Assembly: GCA_025463055.1 (NCBI GenBank)
Contig: JAOAPV010000047.1
Span: 84,201-148,200, forward strand
Length of the DNA stretch: 64,000 bases
Direction of reading: 5' to 3'
Source: Candidatus Acidiferrum typicum
GTDB taxonomy: Bacteria > Acidobacteriota > Terriglobia > Acidiferrales > UBA7541
The notes beneath the pieces were generated by a model. It had not been told where the DNA came from. It was given only the letters and a program-made list of their open reading frames with translations, and did not search any database. The position numbers and the translations under genes are program-made. This document shows positions 16,035 to 25,358 of this stretch, piece by piece (the first letter of the stretch is position 1; every line of letters begins with the position of its first letter).

Positions 16035-18713
16035 ATGTTCGGACGCAAGCGCAAACTCGACGACTTCACCTCCGAAATCGAGGCCCACATACAGCTCGAG
16101 ATCGAGCGCTTGCGGGAGCAGGGGCTGAGTGAAGACGAGGCTCGAGCAACCGCGCGTCGCTCCTTCGGCAACGTTATGCAAACCGAAGAACGCTTCTACG
16201 AATCCGGCCGCTGGCTCGCGTGGGGTCACTTATCGCAGGATGCCCGCTACGCTCTGCGCATGTTGCGCAAGTCTCCCGGCTTCACAGCCGTCGCTATTCT
16301 GACGATTGCCCTGGGCATCGGAGCCACGACAGCAATTTTCAGCGTCGTCGATGCCACGCTCCTGCACCCCTTGCCGTACCGACAACCAGAGCAACTCGTA
16401 AGCATCCGGGCAGATCTCCCCGGCGCGGGCGCTCAGGATGTGGGAATGTCCGAACCTGAGTGGCAGGATCTTCAGCGTTCCGGGATTTTCGAATACGTTT
16501 CGCCGACGTGGTTCGACGAAAATAATCTGACAGGCTCATCGCAACCTGCCCGTGTCCGAATACTGATCGTCGCGCCGAATTATTTTGCGCTCCTGGGTGT
16601 GAAAACGCAGTTGGGTCGCGCGTTCAATCCCCAGGATCACTCGCCCGGTCTTATTCTGGAAGTGGTCATCAGCGATGGCCTGTGGAAGCGGGCGTTCGGG
16701 AGCGACCCGCATGTTCTGGACAAGAGTGTGCGGCTCGACTCCGACTTGTATCGAATCGTCGGCGTCATGCCGCCCGGATTTGACTCCCCGGGGCGAACAG
16801 CGGAAGAGAGGGATATCGAGGTCTGGGCCGCAACTAGTTTTTACGGCACGCCTTTGCCTGATAACCCGCCGCGCAACAGCCGGTTTCTTCCGACGGCGGT
16901 CGCCCGGCTCAAACCTGGACTAACCACTGCGCAGGCCCAAAGCCGCGTAAACACGTTGGTCGCATCCTTGCAAAAACAATTCCCCGGCGATTACCCGCTG
17001 CAAAGCGCATGGTCGTTGCGGTTGGTGCCGCTCCAGGAGCGGGTGGTCGGCAATGTTCGGCAGTCGCTGATTCTCCTGTTTGGCGGCGTGGCGCTGGTGC
17101 TGCTGATCGGGTGCGTGAACGTTGCCAATCTCCAGCTTGCGCGCTCCAGCGCGAGAGGTCGCGAAATGGCTGTCCGCCAGGCGCTCGGGGCCGCCCGCAC
17201 GCGGCTCACCCGGCAGTTGCTGACCGAGAGCATGCTACTTTCGCTGCTCGGCGGAATCGCCGGTTTGCTGGTTCTTCTCTGCACGAAACAATCTTTGCTT
17301 CGGCTGCTGCCCGAGAACTTTCCCCGGCTGAGCGACGTATCGATTAGCTGGAGCGTCTTGCTCTTCGCTCTCGTTTCATCTCTTGTCACTGGCGCAATCT
17401 TCGGTCTAGCTCCCGCTTTGCATGCCGGTCGGCTTGATTTGACCCATGCGCTCAAAGAGGCAGCGCGGGGCTCGACAGGATCCGGAGAACAGACGCGCAC
17501 GCGCCGGATACTGGTGATAACGGAGTTCGCGCTCTCTGTGGTAATGATGATTGCCGCAGGCCTTCTGCTGCGCAGTTTCTGGGACTTGCAGAATGTGCGG
17601 CTGGGATTTAGTCCGCAGAACGTGATGGCCGTCCGCACTAGGCTACCCTCCCCAAATGATCCTAGGAACGACCTCTATAGCAACGCTGCTCAAGAGACGC
17701 CGTTCTTACGCGAAGTTCTCCGGCGCACCAGAACGCTACCAGGCGTGGAAGAAGTTGCAATCGGCGACACCGCATCCATTCCCTTAGACCAGGGTCTACG
17801 CGAGTTAAAAGTGATCTCCGAGGGCCAATTCTTGATGACCGTTGAGGGGCGCGACACTCAGGGCGACCTGCCTAGTGTGGTCGAGCGGTCAAGCGTTACG
17901 CCCGACTATTTTCACTTGCTGGGAATCCCGCTGCTGCGCGGTCGCTTCTTCGGCGAATTGGATGACGACAAGGCTACGCAAGTTGCGGTGATCAATGAAG
18001 CGTTCGCACGGACTTACTGGCCAAGCCAGGATCCCTTGGGCCGGCGCTTCAAGAGAAATCGAGTGGATTCGCCCTGGATTACCGTTGTTGGCATCATCGC
18101 AAACGCAAGGACAGAATCGCTGGCGGAAGCGGACGTTCCGCAAATCTATCTGAGTTTGTATCAGTCCGCGTCTCGCCGGCTGGCCATCTTTCTGCGCGGA
18201 CATCTCGACGCCGCTGCAATTTCAACGCAGGTAAGCGCGCAGGTGCAGTCCGTAGATCCAACTCTTCCACTGTCTGGCGCACAGACGCTCAACGAAACGG
18301 TATCCGCGTCTCTCGCCGAAAGGCGGTTCTCGATGGAAATGACTGCGTTGTTCGCTTTAACCGCGTTGCTTCTCGCCGGGCTTGGAATTTACGGAGTGAT
18401 TTCGTACATGGTAAGCCAACGCACGCACGAGATCGGGATTCGCATCGCCCTTGGCGCAGACAGAAAAAACATCTTGCGGATGGTCTTGCGTCAAGGATTA
18501 GGGCTGGCCATCGCCGGTGCAGCGGTTGGGCTTGCTGGTGCTCTGATCGTGTCGCACTTAATGGCCGGCCTGCTCTACGGCGTGCAGCCGACAGATCCTC
18601 TCACATTTGCAGGCGTCGCCTTCCTTCTCATCGGTGTAGCTCTGCTCGCTTGTTATATTCCTGCGCGCCACGCCATCCGCGTCGATGCGCTCATCGCGCT
18701 GAGACACGAATAG
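16035..18713 (+). CDS. ADOP-type duplicated permease, partner of PadR
   Basis: 892 residues. N-terminal cytosolic domain (EIEAHIQLEIERLREQGLS; ATARRSFGNVMQTEERFYES), first membrane segment (KSPGFTAVAILTIALGIGAT), MacB-like periplasmic domain, FtsX block (VLLIGCVNVANLQLARSSA; REMAVRQALGAARTRLTRQL), second periplasmic domain and second FtsX block (LGIYGVISYMVSQRTHEIGI; IPARHAIRVDALIALRHE). It has the full duplicated architecture and is similar in plan to the gene at 6104, so the two are probably paralogues. It follows padR by 4 bp. Function unproven; a membrane exporter or mechanotransmitter under PadR control is the usual inference. Confidence 0.94.
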   Translation: MFGRKRKLDDFTSEIEAHIQLEIERLREQGLSEDEARATARRSFGNVMQTEERFYESGRWLAWGHLSQDARYALRMLRKSPGFTAVAILTIALGIGATTAIFSVVDATLLHPLPYRQPEQLVSIRADLPGAGAQDVGMSEPEWQDLQRSGIFEYVSPTWFDENNLTGSSQPARVRILIVAPNYFALLGVKTQLGRAFNPQDHSPGLILEVVISDGLWKRAFGSDPHVLDKSVRLDSDLYRIVGVMPPGFDSPGRTAEERDIEVWAATSFYGTPLPDNPPRNSRFLPTAVARLKPGLTTAQAQSRVNTLVASLQKQFPGDYPLQSAWSLRLVPLQERVVGNVRQSLILLFGGVALVLLIGCVNVANLQLARSSARGREMAVRQALGAARTRLTRQLLTESMLLSLLGGIAGLLVLLCTKQSLLRLLPENFPRLSDVSISWSVLLFALVSSLVTGAIFGLAPALHAGRLDLTHALKEAARGSTGSGEQTRTRRILVITEFALSVVMMIAAGLLLRSFWDLQNVRLGFSPQNVMAVRTRLPSPNDPRNDLYSNAAQETPFLREVLRRTRTLPGVEEVAIGDTASIPLDQGLRELKVISEGQFLMTVEGRDTQGDLPSVVERSSVTPDYFHLLGIPLLRGRFFGELDDDKATQVAVINEAFARTYWPSQDPLGRRFKRNRVDSPWITVVGIIANARTESLAEADVPQIYLSLYQSASRRLAIFLRGHLDAAAISTQVSAQVQSVDPTLPLSGAQTLNETVSASLAERRFSMEMTALFALTALLLAGLGIYGVISYMVSQRTHEIGIRIALGADRKNILRMVLRQGLGLAIAGAAVGLAGALIVSHLMAGLLYGVQPTDPLTFAGVAFLLIGVALLACYIPARHAIRVDALIALRHE

Positions 18714-18788
18714 TTCAGGCCGGCAGCGCACATCGGGTGTGAAAATCCATATCGTTTAGGTGCCAACAAATCAACGGGAGTCACTCGA

Positions 18789-19441
18789 ATGAAACCAATA
18801 AGAGTCTTCTCGGTGTTGGCAGCACTCATTTTCGCTCTGTTATCAACCGAGGAGCTCGCGGCCCAGTCACCCGCTCCCGTGACTTTAGTAAAAGCCGGCA
18901 AGCTGCTCGATCCCCGGACTGGGAACGTCCTTTCCCCCGCGGCTGTGCTGATTGAAAACGGCAAGATCAAGGAAGTTGGTGCGCTTTCGCGAGTGCAAGC
19001 GGATGCGCCAACGGCCGTCAAAACAATCGATCTGGGCGGTGCGCGGTTGCTGCCCGGGCTGATCAATAGTCACACTCACCTGCTTCTCAACGTAATTGTG
19101 CCTGCGGAACCCGAGATCACGCGCTACAGGGCGTTTGTCCCAGGGCTGTTGCTGGCGGTGGCGGCTAAATCGCCCGCCGAACGGGTGTTGCTCGGCGCGC
19201 AAATGGCTCGCGAAGACCTGGAGAGTGGTTTCACTACCGTGCGCAATGTCGGGCACTCCGGCATTGATGGCGATGCTGCGCTGCGGGACGCGATCAATGC
19301 CGGGCGCGTGCCCGGTCCGAGAATTTGGTGGCCGCGCGTAAACTTACGCCGTTCGGCGGCTATTTCCAGGCCCTTAACCCCACTGTCGCCGTAGTCTACT
19401 ATCGCGCGAACAACCTCGTGCCGCCCGACTCCCGCCGGTAA
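18789..19441 (+). pseudogene. Broken secreted amidohydrolase (frameshifted and truncated)
   Basis: The first 180 or so residues form a normal secreted amidohydrolase start: signal peptide (LAALIFALLSTEELAAQ), VLIENGKIKEVG, the metal HxH in LPGLINSHTHLLLN, and FTTVRNVGHSG. After GPRIWW (about 19330) the frame goes wrong and stops at 19394; the continuation is in another frame (ARKLTPFGGYFQALNPTVAV through PPDSRR) and ends at TAA 19439-19441. The second half of the barrel and the C-terminal sandwich are absent. A single frameshift plus loss of the distal half is the simplest reading. It lies 75 bp after the ADOP permease. A sequencing error could explain the shift but not the missing half. Confidence 0.8.
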
Positions 19442-19863
19442 CGAGGCCCGTACCTTCTGGACTGCGACTCCTAACTCCCGCATTCATCCGTCACCTCTTG
19501 CGCCCAAAAGGCTGACGACTGGGCGGCCGATTTTCGGGCAACTGTTCATTTTTGCCCGTCCGTCCAGTTTCTTCTGCTCTTTCTTCTCCGTCCAGCACTT
19601 TCATGCAATTACGCACTCTTTTCCGTAACGGCGCCTCGCTATCCCTTTTACCTTCAATAACTTCCGCACTCTTTCTATCATCACGGGGGTGGTACCCCCC
19701 CTCTATGAATCTCGCACTCTCAGTTGTCCTTGGCGCCTGGCTGGCGGTCAAACTTGTTCGGCCTTTGTTTTCATATTCTTGCAAATTGTTATTCCCGCAA
19801 GCGCTTTACTTTCACAACCATCGGCATTGCCCCGGGATGTGGGGGAACAACTCGTGACTGGTT
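19442..19863. other. Non-coding, pyrimidine-rich stretch with spaced repeats and a hairpin
   Basis: 422 bp without a credible gene. The plus strand is rich in C and T. CGCACTCT occurs at 19612, 19665 and 19713; read on the minus strand each is the start of a loosely similar block of about 22 nt. A strong short hairpin, GGGGGT-GGT-ACCCCC, lies near 19685-19699. Open frames here have no ribosome sites and look non-coding. It may hold the decayed distal part of the amidohydrolase gene. Confidence 0.4.
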
Positions 19864-21060
19864 TTAATTTGGGAAGGCTTTGGCGTCGATTCCTGGGAGC
19901 AGTTTCAACGCGTTCTTGTAATAAATCTTCTTCAGAACCTCATCCGGAACTTGGAATCCGTAGATGCGCCAGAACGCGTGCCGCCGCCGGTAATACTCGA
20001 AATATTCGTCGCGTGTTTCCAGCGCGCGAAAATACCATTTGTATTCGTTCACCTCGTAAATGTCTTTGCCCATCAGCACGCGGTCTTGATACTTCACCAG
20101 AAAATCGTGCGCCGAATACGGCTGCCGGCCCAGTTCCGCAAGCACCGCGGCGATATCCACGTACATATTCGGGAGCGTATCGAACAATTTTCCGAGCCGC
20201 TCAAGGTCGTTGCCGTGAAACGCAAGGTGCGCCGCGATGAAATTCACCTTCGGATGCCTCGCAAACAAACGGTTGCGCTCCGCCATCAGCGTCTCAAACG
20301 GCGGATACTTGGAAGGAGGTCGCGCGCGCTGCGGAAACTCTTTTAACTCCTGCCAGCGCTCATTATTTTTGTCCCAGGGATCGAAAAACGCCGAAGGCTC
20401 CGCAACGTGGATCAGCACCGGCAGCTTTAGCTCCGCGCATTTTTCAAACAGCGGATCAAAAATTGGATCGTCGGCATGCACGCGCTCGCCAGTCGCGTAT
20501 TTCAAGTCCATGCCGAAATTCTTGAAGATTTTCAGTCCCTGCGCGCCGTTGCGCACGTCCGCGGCAAGCCGCTCCGCCGCGCGCTGGCCGTACCCGGAAG
20601 TATTGATGTCGTCGTAGCTCGGATTCGCAAACACCACGAAGCGATCGGGATACCGGCCTTTCATGGTTGCCACGGTTTTCTTCAGCTCTTCGCCGGTGCC
20701 GCCGCTGAGATTCACCAGCACGCGGAGATTGATCGTGTCCATCTCCTTCACCAGCTGACCCACATGCTCGGGAGTCGGATTCCCGTGATGGCTGTGAATA
20801 TCGATGAACGGAAATTTCGCGCGCTGAATCTTGTGCTCGGGCACAACGAGCGTGGATTTCGGATTGTATTCCTCAATCGTCGGCGTCTGAGTCGAACTGG
20901 ACGAAGACGGCTGTTGCACCGAAGCAGAAGCCGAGATCGAAGCGAAAGCAATCGGCGACGAAGCCTGCTGCGTTCTGGCTGGGTGCGGCCACAGCAGTGC
21001 TGCGGAGCAAACGCACGCAACTGTAGTCGCAAAAACCGAAATCGCACGCCAGGATTTCAT
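19864..21060 (-). CDS. Secreted amidohydrolase_2 family TIM-barrel hydrolase
   Basis: 398 residues, signal peptide ending near HPARTQQ, then a Ser/Gln-rich linker. The barrel starts with the metal HxH in FPFIDIHSHHGNPTPEH, continues with LVNLSGGTGEELKK, KIFKNFGMD, the strand-5 His in LPVLIHVAEPSAFFDPWDK, the strand-6 His in VNFIAAHLAFHGND, and the terminal Asp region (RVLMGKDIYE). This order is that of the amidohydrolase_2 / COG2159 group (decarboxylases and hydrolases). A GGAGGAG ribosome site lies six bases before the ATG. The substrate is unknown; export suggests a periplasmic or surface catabolic role. It follows the M24-like gene on the same strand, 104 bp downstream. Confidence 0.87.
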   Translation of the reverse strand: MKSWRAISVFATTVACVCSAALLWPHPARTQQASSPIAFASISASASVQQPSSSSSTQTPTIEEYNPKSTLVVPEHKIQRAKFPFIDIHSHHGNPTPEHVGQLVKEMDTINLRVLVNLSGGTGEELKKTVATMKGRYPDRFVVFANPSYDDINTSGYGQRAAERLAADVRNGAQGLKIFKNFGMDLKYATGERVHADDPIFDPLFEKCAELKLPVLIHVAEPSAFFDPWDKNNERWQELKEFPQRARPPSKYPPFETLMAERNRLFARHPKVNFIAAHLAFHGNDLERLGKLFDTLPNMYVDIAAVLAELGRQPYSAHDFLVKYQDRVLMGKDIYEVNEYKWYFRALETRDEYFEYYRRRHAFWRIYGFQVPDEVLKKIYYKNALKLLPGIDAKAFPN

Positions 21061-21164
21061 CGCCCGCTCCTCCGGAGAAACCCGCTTAGTTTCTCACAGA
21101 GCAGCGCAATACCTGCGACGTTCGGAGCACAGATGCAGATCACGACCGGCGCAGATTTGGTGCT

Positions 21165-22598
21165 TCAGATTTTGACGAGGCACCACTCTTCGCTCCAGGG
21201 CAAGCGGGACATTTGGCGCGATGGGCCTTCGGACTGCACGATGAAATTATCGGAAAAATTCGAGCCGATGCCGTGCTCGGGATCGTACAAGCCGGGCTCG
21301 ACAGAAAAAGCCATGCCCGGTTCGAGCATGGTGTAGTCGCCGAGCGAAAGATATGGCTTCTGGTGTCCTTCCCAGCCCTCGCCATGCGCGGGCCGGTGAT
21401 AAATATAGGGAGCAACGCCATTCTTGACTTGGTATTTGTGGATTTTGTAGGCCACGGTGGAGCAGGTAACGCCGGCAATGGATTCTTCTTTTTGCATCAG
21501 GCAGCAGTCGCGGCTTACGGTCCAAAGTTTTTTCATCTGGTCCGTAATCGGATGAATGAACATCGGCCGGTACAGTTCGCCGCCGCAACCGGCGATGTGC
21601 ACGCCGCCTTCAATTTGCAGCGCCTGGCCGCGCGTAATTTTGTTATGCAGAAATTGATTCGGATGCGGATACGCAGTCGAGCGGCCAACGCGGCAGCCAA
21701 CTTCAATCTCGATGCCGACGGCAGTATGCGGCGCACCGTCGCGCTTGATATCGGCCATGACCAGGTCGACGCCATATTTTGTGGCCGCGGCGGCAATGTC
21801 GTAGTCCGTGAGATCGGTGCCGTGCTGCAGCAGCATGTCGCGCGCGTACGCGTGCATCTGATTGAAATAGTTGTACGCGCGACGCGTCAGCGCTTGCTCC
21901 TCAAGAGTTTTGTGTACGCGCATATTCATGCACGCATCTTCGGCGGAGCCAATTTCACGGCCAAGAACCGCGACGGCTTTGCGCTGCGTGGACGGAGTGA
22001 ACTCGGTATCCGCAACTAGATTTTTCTCGGCGAATCCACGCTTTTTTAGCGCCTTGAATACCCATTCGCTGAGATCGATCTTCGCGCCCATTTGCACTTT
22101 GCCTTCATGCGGAAAAGCGCCGTCCGCGTGCGGAAAATCAAAATACATTTCGCTGTCCGTGTTCCACCAAGTTTTAACAAGGTCGCGATCGAGCGCGCCA
22201 TAAAACCAAACCGGATCGCCCTTGGTGGGAAGAAAGACCTGAACAAGGCGCTCCGTGGTGGTGTGCCAAAGCCCGGTGAAATAAATAATGTTCCACCGAT
22301 CCGTCAGCAGAATTCCGTCGCGGCCGTCTTGCGCGAGTTTTTCTTGCAGCAATTTGGCGCGCTGCTTGTGCCATTCGAGCGGCAAGCGATCGTAGGTGGC
22401 TGGTTTTAGATCATCGTCGGGAAGGAAGAGCCGCGCTGATTTTTCGGACGGGCTTGCTGATGCGGAATCCGCGGGCGCACTTCCGGCCACCGCGGCTTTC
22501 GAACTCGCTGCCTCGCCTAACGGAGCTGCGACGGCGCTTACGCTGGACACCGTTACGGCTGCGCCGGTTGCTGCGATGAATTCTCGCCTGCTGATCAT
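21165..22598 (-). CDS. Tat-exported M24 (Xaa-Pro aminopeptidase/creatinase-like) family protein, altered metal site
   Basis: 477 residues. The N-terminus has a twin-arginine signal (MISRREFIAATGAAVT). An N-terminal creatinase-like domain (GILLTDRWNIIYFTG) precedes a pita-bread domain at about 245-470. The His of the active site (about 405, RPAHGEGWEGH) and the first Glu (about 434, FSVEPGLY) are kept, but the first Asp ligand reads Glu (about 330, LQIEGGVHIAG), the second falls in CGGELYR, and the last Glu position is Ser (about 449, NFSDNFIV). So a normal two-metal centre is doubtful. The ribosome site is strong (GGGGGAAG). It may be an exported pseudoenzyme, or bind metal in another way. 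Confidence 0.82.
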   Translation of the reverse strand: MISRREFIAATGAAVTVSSVSAVAAPLGEAASSKAAVAGSAPADSASASPSEKSARLFLPDDDLKPATYDRLPLEWHKQRAKLLQEKLAQDGRDGILLTDRWNIIYFTGLWHTTTERLVQVFLPTKGDPVWFYGALDRDLVKTWWNTDSEMYFDFPHADGAFPHEGKVQMGAKIDLSEWVFKALKKRGFAEKNLVADTEFTPSTQRKAVAVLGREIGSAEDACMNMRVHKTLEEQALTRRAYNYFNQMHAYARDMLLQHGTDLTDYDIAAAATKYGVDLVMADIKRDGAPHTAVGIEIEVGCRVGRSTAYPHPNQFLHNKITRGQALQIEGGVHIAGCGGELYRPMFIHPITDQMKKLWTVSRDCCLMQKEESIAGVTCSTVAYKIHKYQVKNGVAPYIYHRPAHGEGWEGHQKPYLSLGDYTMLEPGMAFSVEPGLYDPEHGIGSNFSDNFIVQSEGPSRQMSRLPWSEEWCLVKI

Positions 22599-22772
22599 TC
22601 TTCCCCCTTTTGTTCACACATTGAACTTTCATGGGGAACGCTGATAGCACACTTTGACAGGTTAGGAAAGCAGAGCGTTCGAACGGCGGGTTGGCGAGAG
22701 TGTGTTGAGGAAACAAACACTGGGGGATTGCAACCTCAGAACTTGACTGTGGAAGCTGCTAAAATCTACGCG

Positions 22773-23066
22773 ATGCATACGCGGATTCTATTTCGAGTTG
22801 TGCTGCCCGCGCTGGTGGCGCTGCCCTTGGGATTTGTGGGTTTGGCGCTGGCCGCGGAGAATGAGCCGACGGTGCCTGGGCCGTTGCTGATGCTTTTTTC
22901 GCCGGGGCTGAAATTGGCGGAACTGATTGCGCCGGGTGAGCATGGTTCGCTGGGGGCTACATTTGGGTGGTTTTTGCGCGTGGGAATTGTGGCTAATGCC
23001 GCGTATTACTTTGTGATTTTTGCGCTGCTGGCGTATTTGGTTAGTCGTCGTCGGACGGCTTCGTAA
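22773..23066 (+). CDS. Small membrane protein of unknown function
   Basis: 97 residues from ATG 22773; the frame extends to TTG 22728, which has no better ribosome site. Two or three hydrophobic segments are visible: ILFRVVLPALVALPLGFVGL near the N-terminus, PGPLLMLFSPGLKLAELI in the middle, and VGIVANAAYYFVIFALLAYL before a short basic tail (VSRRRTAS). I do not recognise the family. It is divergent from the M24 gene and followed by repeat hairpins. That it is a real gene rests on codon pattern and membrane-protein character, not on homology. Confidence 0.55.
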   Translation: MHTRILFRVVLPALVALPLGFVGLALAAENEPTVPGPLLMLFSPGLKLAELIAPGEHGSLGATFGWFLRVGIVANAAYYFVIFALLAYLVSRRRTAS

Positions 23067-23091
23067 TACCGAACGTCTCGCTTCGCTCGCT

Positions 23092-23113
23092 GGGACGCGC
23101 TAAAGCACGCCCC
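23092..23113 (+). repeat. REP-like hairpin with TAAA loop
   Basis: GGGACGCGC-TAAA-GCACGCCCC, an imperfect hairpin followed by TAC. It belongs to a set of similar intergenic hairpins in this window (see 23148, 24370, 26479, 29437). Confidence 0.5.
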
Positions 23114-23147
23114 TACACCACCCTGCCAAGCTCCTGAATATTAGGAC

Positions 23148-23168
23148 GGGCACGGCTGTGCCGTGCCC
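23148..23168 (+). repeat. REP-like hairpin, GGGCACGGC stem
   Basis: GGGCACGGC-TGT-GCCGTGCCC, a perfect 9-bp stem with a 3-nt loop, ending in the CCCTAC tail shared with neighbouring hairpins. No T run follows, so it is not a plain terminator, though it may still end or stabilise transcripts. Confidence 0.55.
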
Positions 23169-23245
23169 CTACGTCACGATGCTTTGCAGCAACCTCCATG
23201 CCACATTATCTGGGCGCACCGCCAAAATTTGCTGTGTCACGGCGC

Positions 23246-24304
23246 TTAGGCTATGGCTTTTTCGCTGGCTAGATCGCGGAGGGATTGCGTGTATGGGGAG
23301 CGGGCTACGCCGCGTTCGGTGAAGATGGCGGCTATGTAGCGGGCTGGCGTTACGTCGAAGGCGGGGTGGGCGGCGGGGACGTCAGGGGCGATTCGAACGC
23401 CTTGGATGTGGGTTACTTCGGCTGCGGAGCGCTCTTCGATGGGGATGTGGTCGCCATTGGGGATGGAAAGATCGAAGGTGGAGATGGGCGCGGCGATATA
23501 GAAGGGGACGTTATTTTCTCTTGCGAGGACGGCCATCTGGTAGGTGCCGATTTTATTGGCAGTGTCGCCGTTGGCGGCGATGCGGTCCGCGCCGGTAACG
23601 ATGGCGCCTACTTTTCCGGACTTCAGGAAATGGCCGACCATGTTGTCGGTAATGAGCGTTAGGGGAATGCCGCCGCGGTGCAGTTCCCAGGCGGTGAGGC
23701 GCGCGCCTTGAAGATAGGGGCGCGTTTCTGGAACCAGGACGTGGATTTTCTTTCCTTGTTCGAACGCGACACGAATTACGCCGAGGGCGGTGCCGATACC
23801 GCCGGTGGCTAGCGCGCCCGCGTTACATTGCGTCATCACTTGGCCTTCGCGTGGCATGAATTCTGCGCCGTAACGGCCGATGGCTTCGTCGGTGGCTTTC
23901 TTTTCAAGATGAATTTGTTGGGCTTCGGCTACGAGGGCTTGCCTGATTTTCGTCAGGTCGGAAGATTGCCTGGTGAGCTCGACGAAACGGGCTTTCATGC
24001 GTTCGAGTGCCCAAAACAGGTCGACGGCGGTGGGGCGGGTTTTGGCAATGACTTCGCAGATTTGCGGGAATTCCGCGCGCAATTCCTCGACGGATTTTGC
24101 GGAGGAATGCAGGACGCCTAGAGCGACGCCCATTGCGGCAGCGACGCCGATGGCGGGTGCGCCGCGGATGACCATTTCACGGATGGCGCGGGCGACTTCG
24201 CGGTAATCGGTGTAAGTGTGCGAAATTTCTTCGCCGGGAAGGCGGCGTTGGTCGAGCATTACCACGCCGCGGTCGGTCCATTCAATCGGTTGGGCTACAT
24301 ACAT
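23246..24304 (-). CDS. mtnA: S-methyl-5-thioribose-1-phosphate isomerase
   Basis: 352 residues, the usual length. Diagnostic blocks of the MtnA / eIF2B-like family are present: [18 protein letters not shown], the catalytic Cys in [34 protein letters not shown], and the catalytic Asp in [19 protein letters not shown]. The enzyme isomerises methylthioribose-1-phosphate to methylthioribulose-1-phosphate in methionine salvage from methylthioadenosine. It is the last gene of a three-gene leftward run (DHS-like, CPBP protease, mtnA), separated from the protease gene by 112 bp that contain a hairpin. Other salvage genes (mtnB, mtnC, mtnD, MTA phosphorylase) are not in the window. The start has a weak ribosome site. 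Confidence 0.95.
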   Translation of the reverse strand: MYVAQPIEWTDRGVVMLDQRRLPGEEISHTYTDYREVARAIREMVIRGAPAIGVAAAMGVALGVLHSSAKSVEELRAEFPQICEVIAKTRPTAVDLFWALERMKARFVELTRQSSDLTKIRQALVAEAQQIHLEKKATDEAIGRYGAEFMPREGQVMTQCNAGALATGGIGTALGVIRVAFEQGKKIHVLVPETRPYLQGARLTAWELHRGGIPLTLITDNMVGHFLKSGKVGAIVTGADRIAANGDTANKIGTYQMAVLARENNVPFYIAAPISTFDLSIPNGDHIPIEERSAAEVTHIQGVRIAPDVPAAHPAFDVTPARYIAAIFTERGVARSPYTQSLRDLASEKAIA

Positions 24305-24369
24305 AGGCTGGAACTATTGTAACTAACGGATGAGATGATTGCTCGGCGGGTCCCGACGAGAGCTCGACT

Positions 24370-24387
24370 GGCGCAGCAGGCTGCGCC
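24370..24387 (+). repeat. REP-like hairpin between CPBP gene and mtnA
   Basis: GGCGCAG-CAGG-CTGCGCC, a 7-bp stem followed by CTACC, in the gap between the protease gene and mtnA. Same tail motif as the hairpins near 23.1 kb. Confidence 0.45.
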
Positions 24388-24416
24388 CTACCAGGGAAAC
24401 CGGGAGACGAGTTCGG

Positions 24417-25358
24417 CTATTTTGTGGGGATTTGGGTGAAGCCGTGAGTGCCGATTATGGTGGCGACGGCAATCATGGAATTGTAGCCGAGATGGAGGAG
24501 AAAGCTGGCGAGGACGGTGCCTGTGTGTGCGCGCGCGAAGGTGAAGATGATTCCGACCAGAATCAGCAGGCCAACGATGCCCCAAGTCCAACCGAGTTGA
24601 GAGCCGTGCATGAGTCCGAAGAGGACGCCGGTTAGTAAAATTCCCGGAACGATGCCGAAGGACTTCGCGAAAAGGGGATAGAGATACCCTCGAAAAACGG
24701 TTTCCTCCACGAGCGGGGCGACGAGGACAGCCATAGCCATGAGCAGCATGGCGCTGCTGCGATTTTTCAGGATCTCTTCAATGGGCATCTTGTCGTTGGT
24801 ATGGACCTGCGAGCTGGCGATAAAAACAAAGATAGCCAGGCCGCATCCGGAGAGAAAGTAGGCCCAGGGATTGGCTTTGCCGGCGGAGATGTTGGATTTC
24901 AGTTTTTTCCAGCCAAGGGAGCGCCAGAACGGGACGCCGCGAAGCACGCCGAGCGTCACGTAAAGAAACAAAAAGATAGAGGCGTACCACAGGAGATTGG
25001 TGCCGAAGAGAAACTGTGGCTTATTGAGCAGGTAGCGCTCAAGTTCTTTGGGAGGCAGGCTGCGGTGCGGCGCGAAGTAGAGAATCAGCGCCATCTGCAC
25101 GAGAAAGAAGCTGGAGAGCGCGTAAAAAATGAAGACAAAGAAGTGCGGCCAAGACCAGGAGATGCGCAGGTCTTCCGGCAACGATGGGCGCGGAGTGTAG
25201 GAAGGGTTCGCCGCGGCGGCGAAGCTGATGGGATCGCCGGCGAGTTGGGAAACGGAATTTTGCGTAGAAGGAGGTTCGGACACGGCAGGCAACGAAAAGT
25301 CGTGCTCGGTATGCTCCTGTTCGGGAGAATCGGGTGGTTTGTCGTCGAAAAAGGTCAT
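24417..25358 (-). CDS. CPBP family intramembrane metalloprotease (CAAX/Abi type)
   Basis: 313 residues with a hydrophilic N-terminus (about 75 residues, Pro/Ser-rich) and about eight membrane segments. The family motifs are intact: EETVFRGYLYP (EExxxR), then LFGLMHGSQLGW (FxxxH), and the third motif HLGYNS. These proteins are membrane-embedded glutamate-type proteases of the Rce1/Abi group; in bacteria their roles range from peptide maturation to self-immunity and are mostly unassigned. Its start overlaps the stop of the DHS-like gene by 4 bp, so both are translated from one mRNA. No bacteriocin-like small gene lies nearby, so an immunity role has no support here. Confidence 0.9.
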   Translation of the reverse strand: MTFFDDKPPDSPEQEHTEHDFSLPAVSEPPSTQNSVSQLAGDPISFAAAANPSYTPRPSLPEDLRISWSWPHFFVFIFYALSSFFLVQMALILYFAPHRSLPPKELERYLLNKPQFLFGTNLLWYASIFLFLYVTLGVLRGVPFWRSLGWKKLKSNISAGKANPWAYFLSGCGLAIFVFIASSQVHTNDKMPIEEILKNRSSAMLLMAMAVLVAPLVEETVFRGYLYPLFAKSFGIVPGILLTGVLFGLMHGSQLGWTWGIVGLLILVGIIFTFARAHTGTVLASFLLHLGYNSMIAVATIIGTHGFTQIPTK

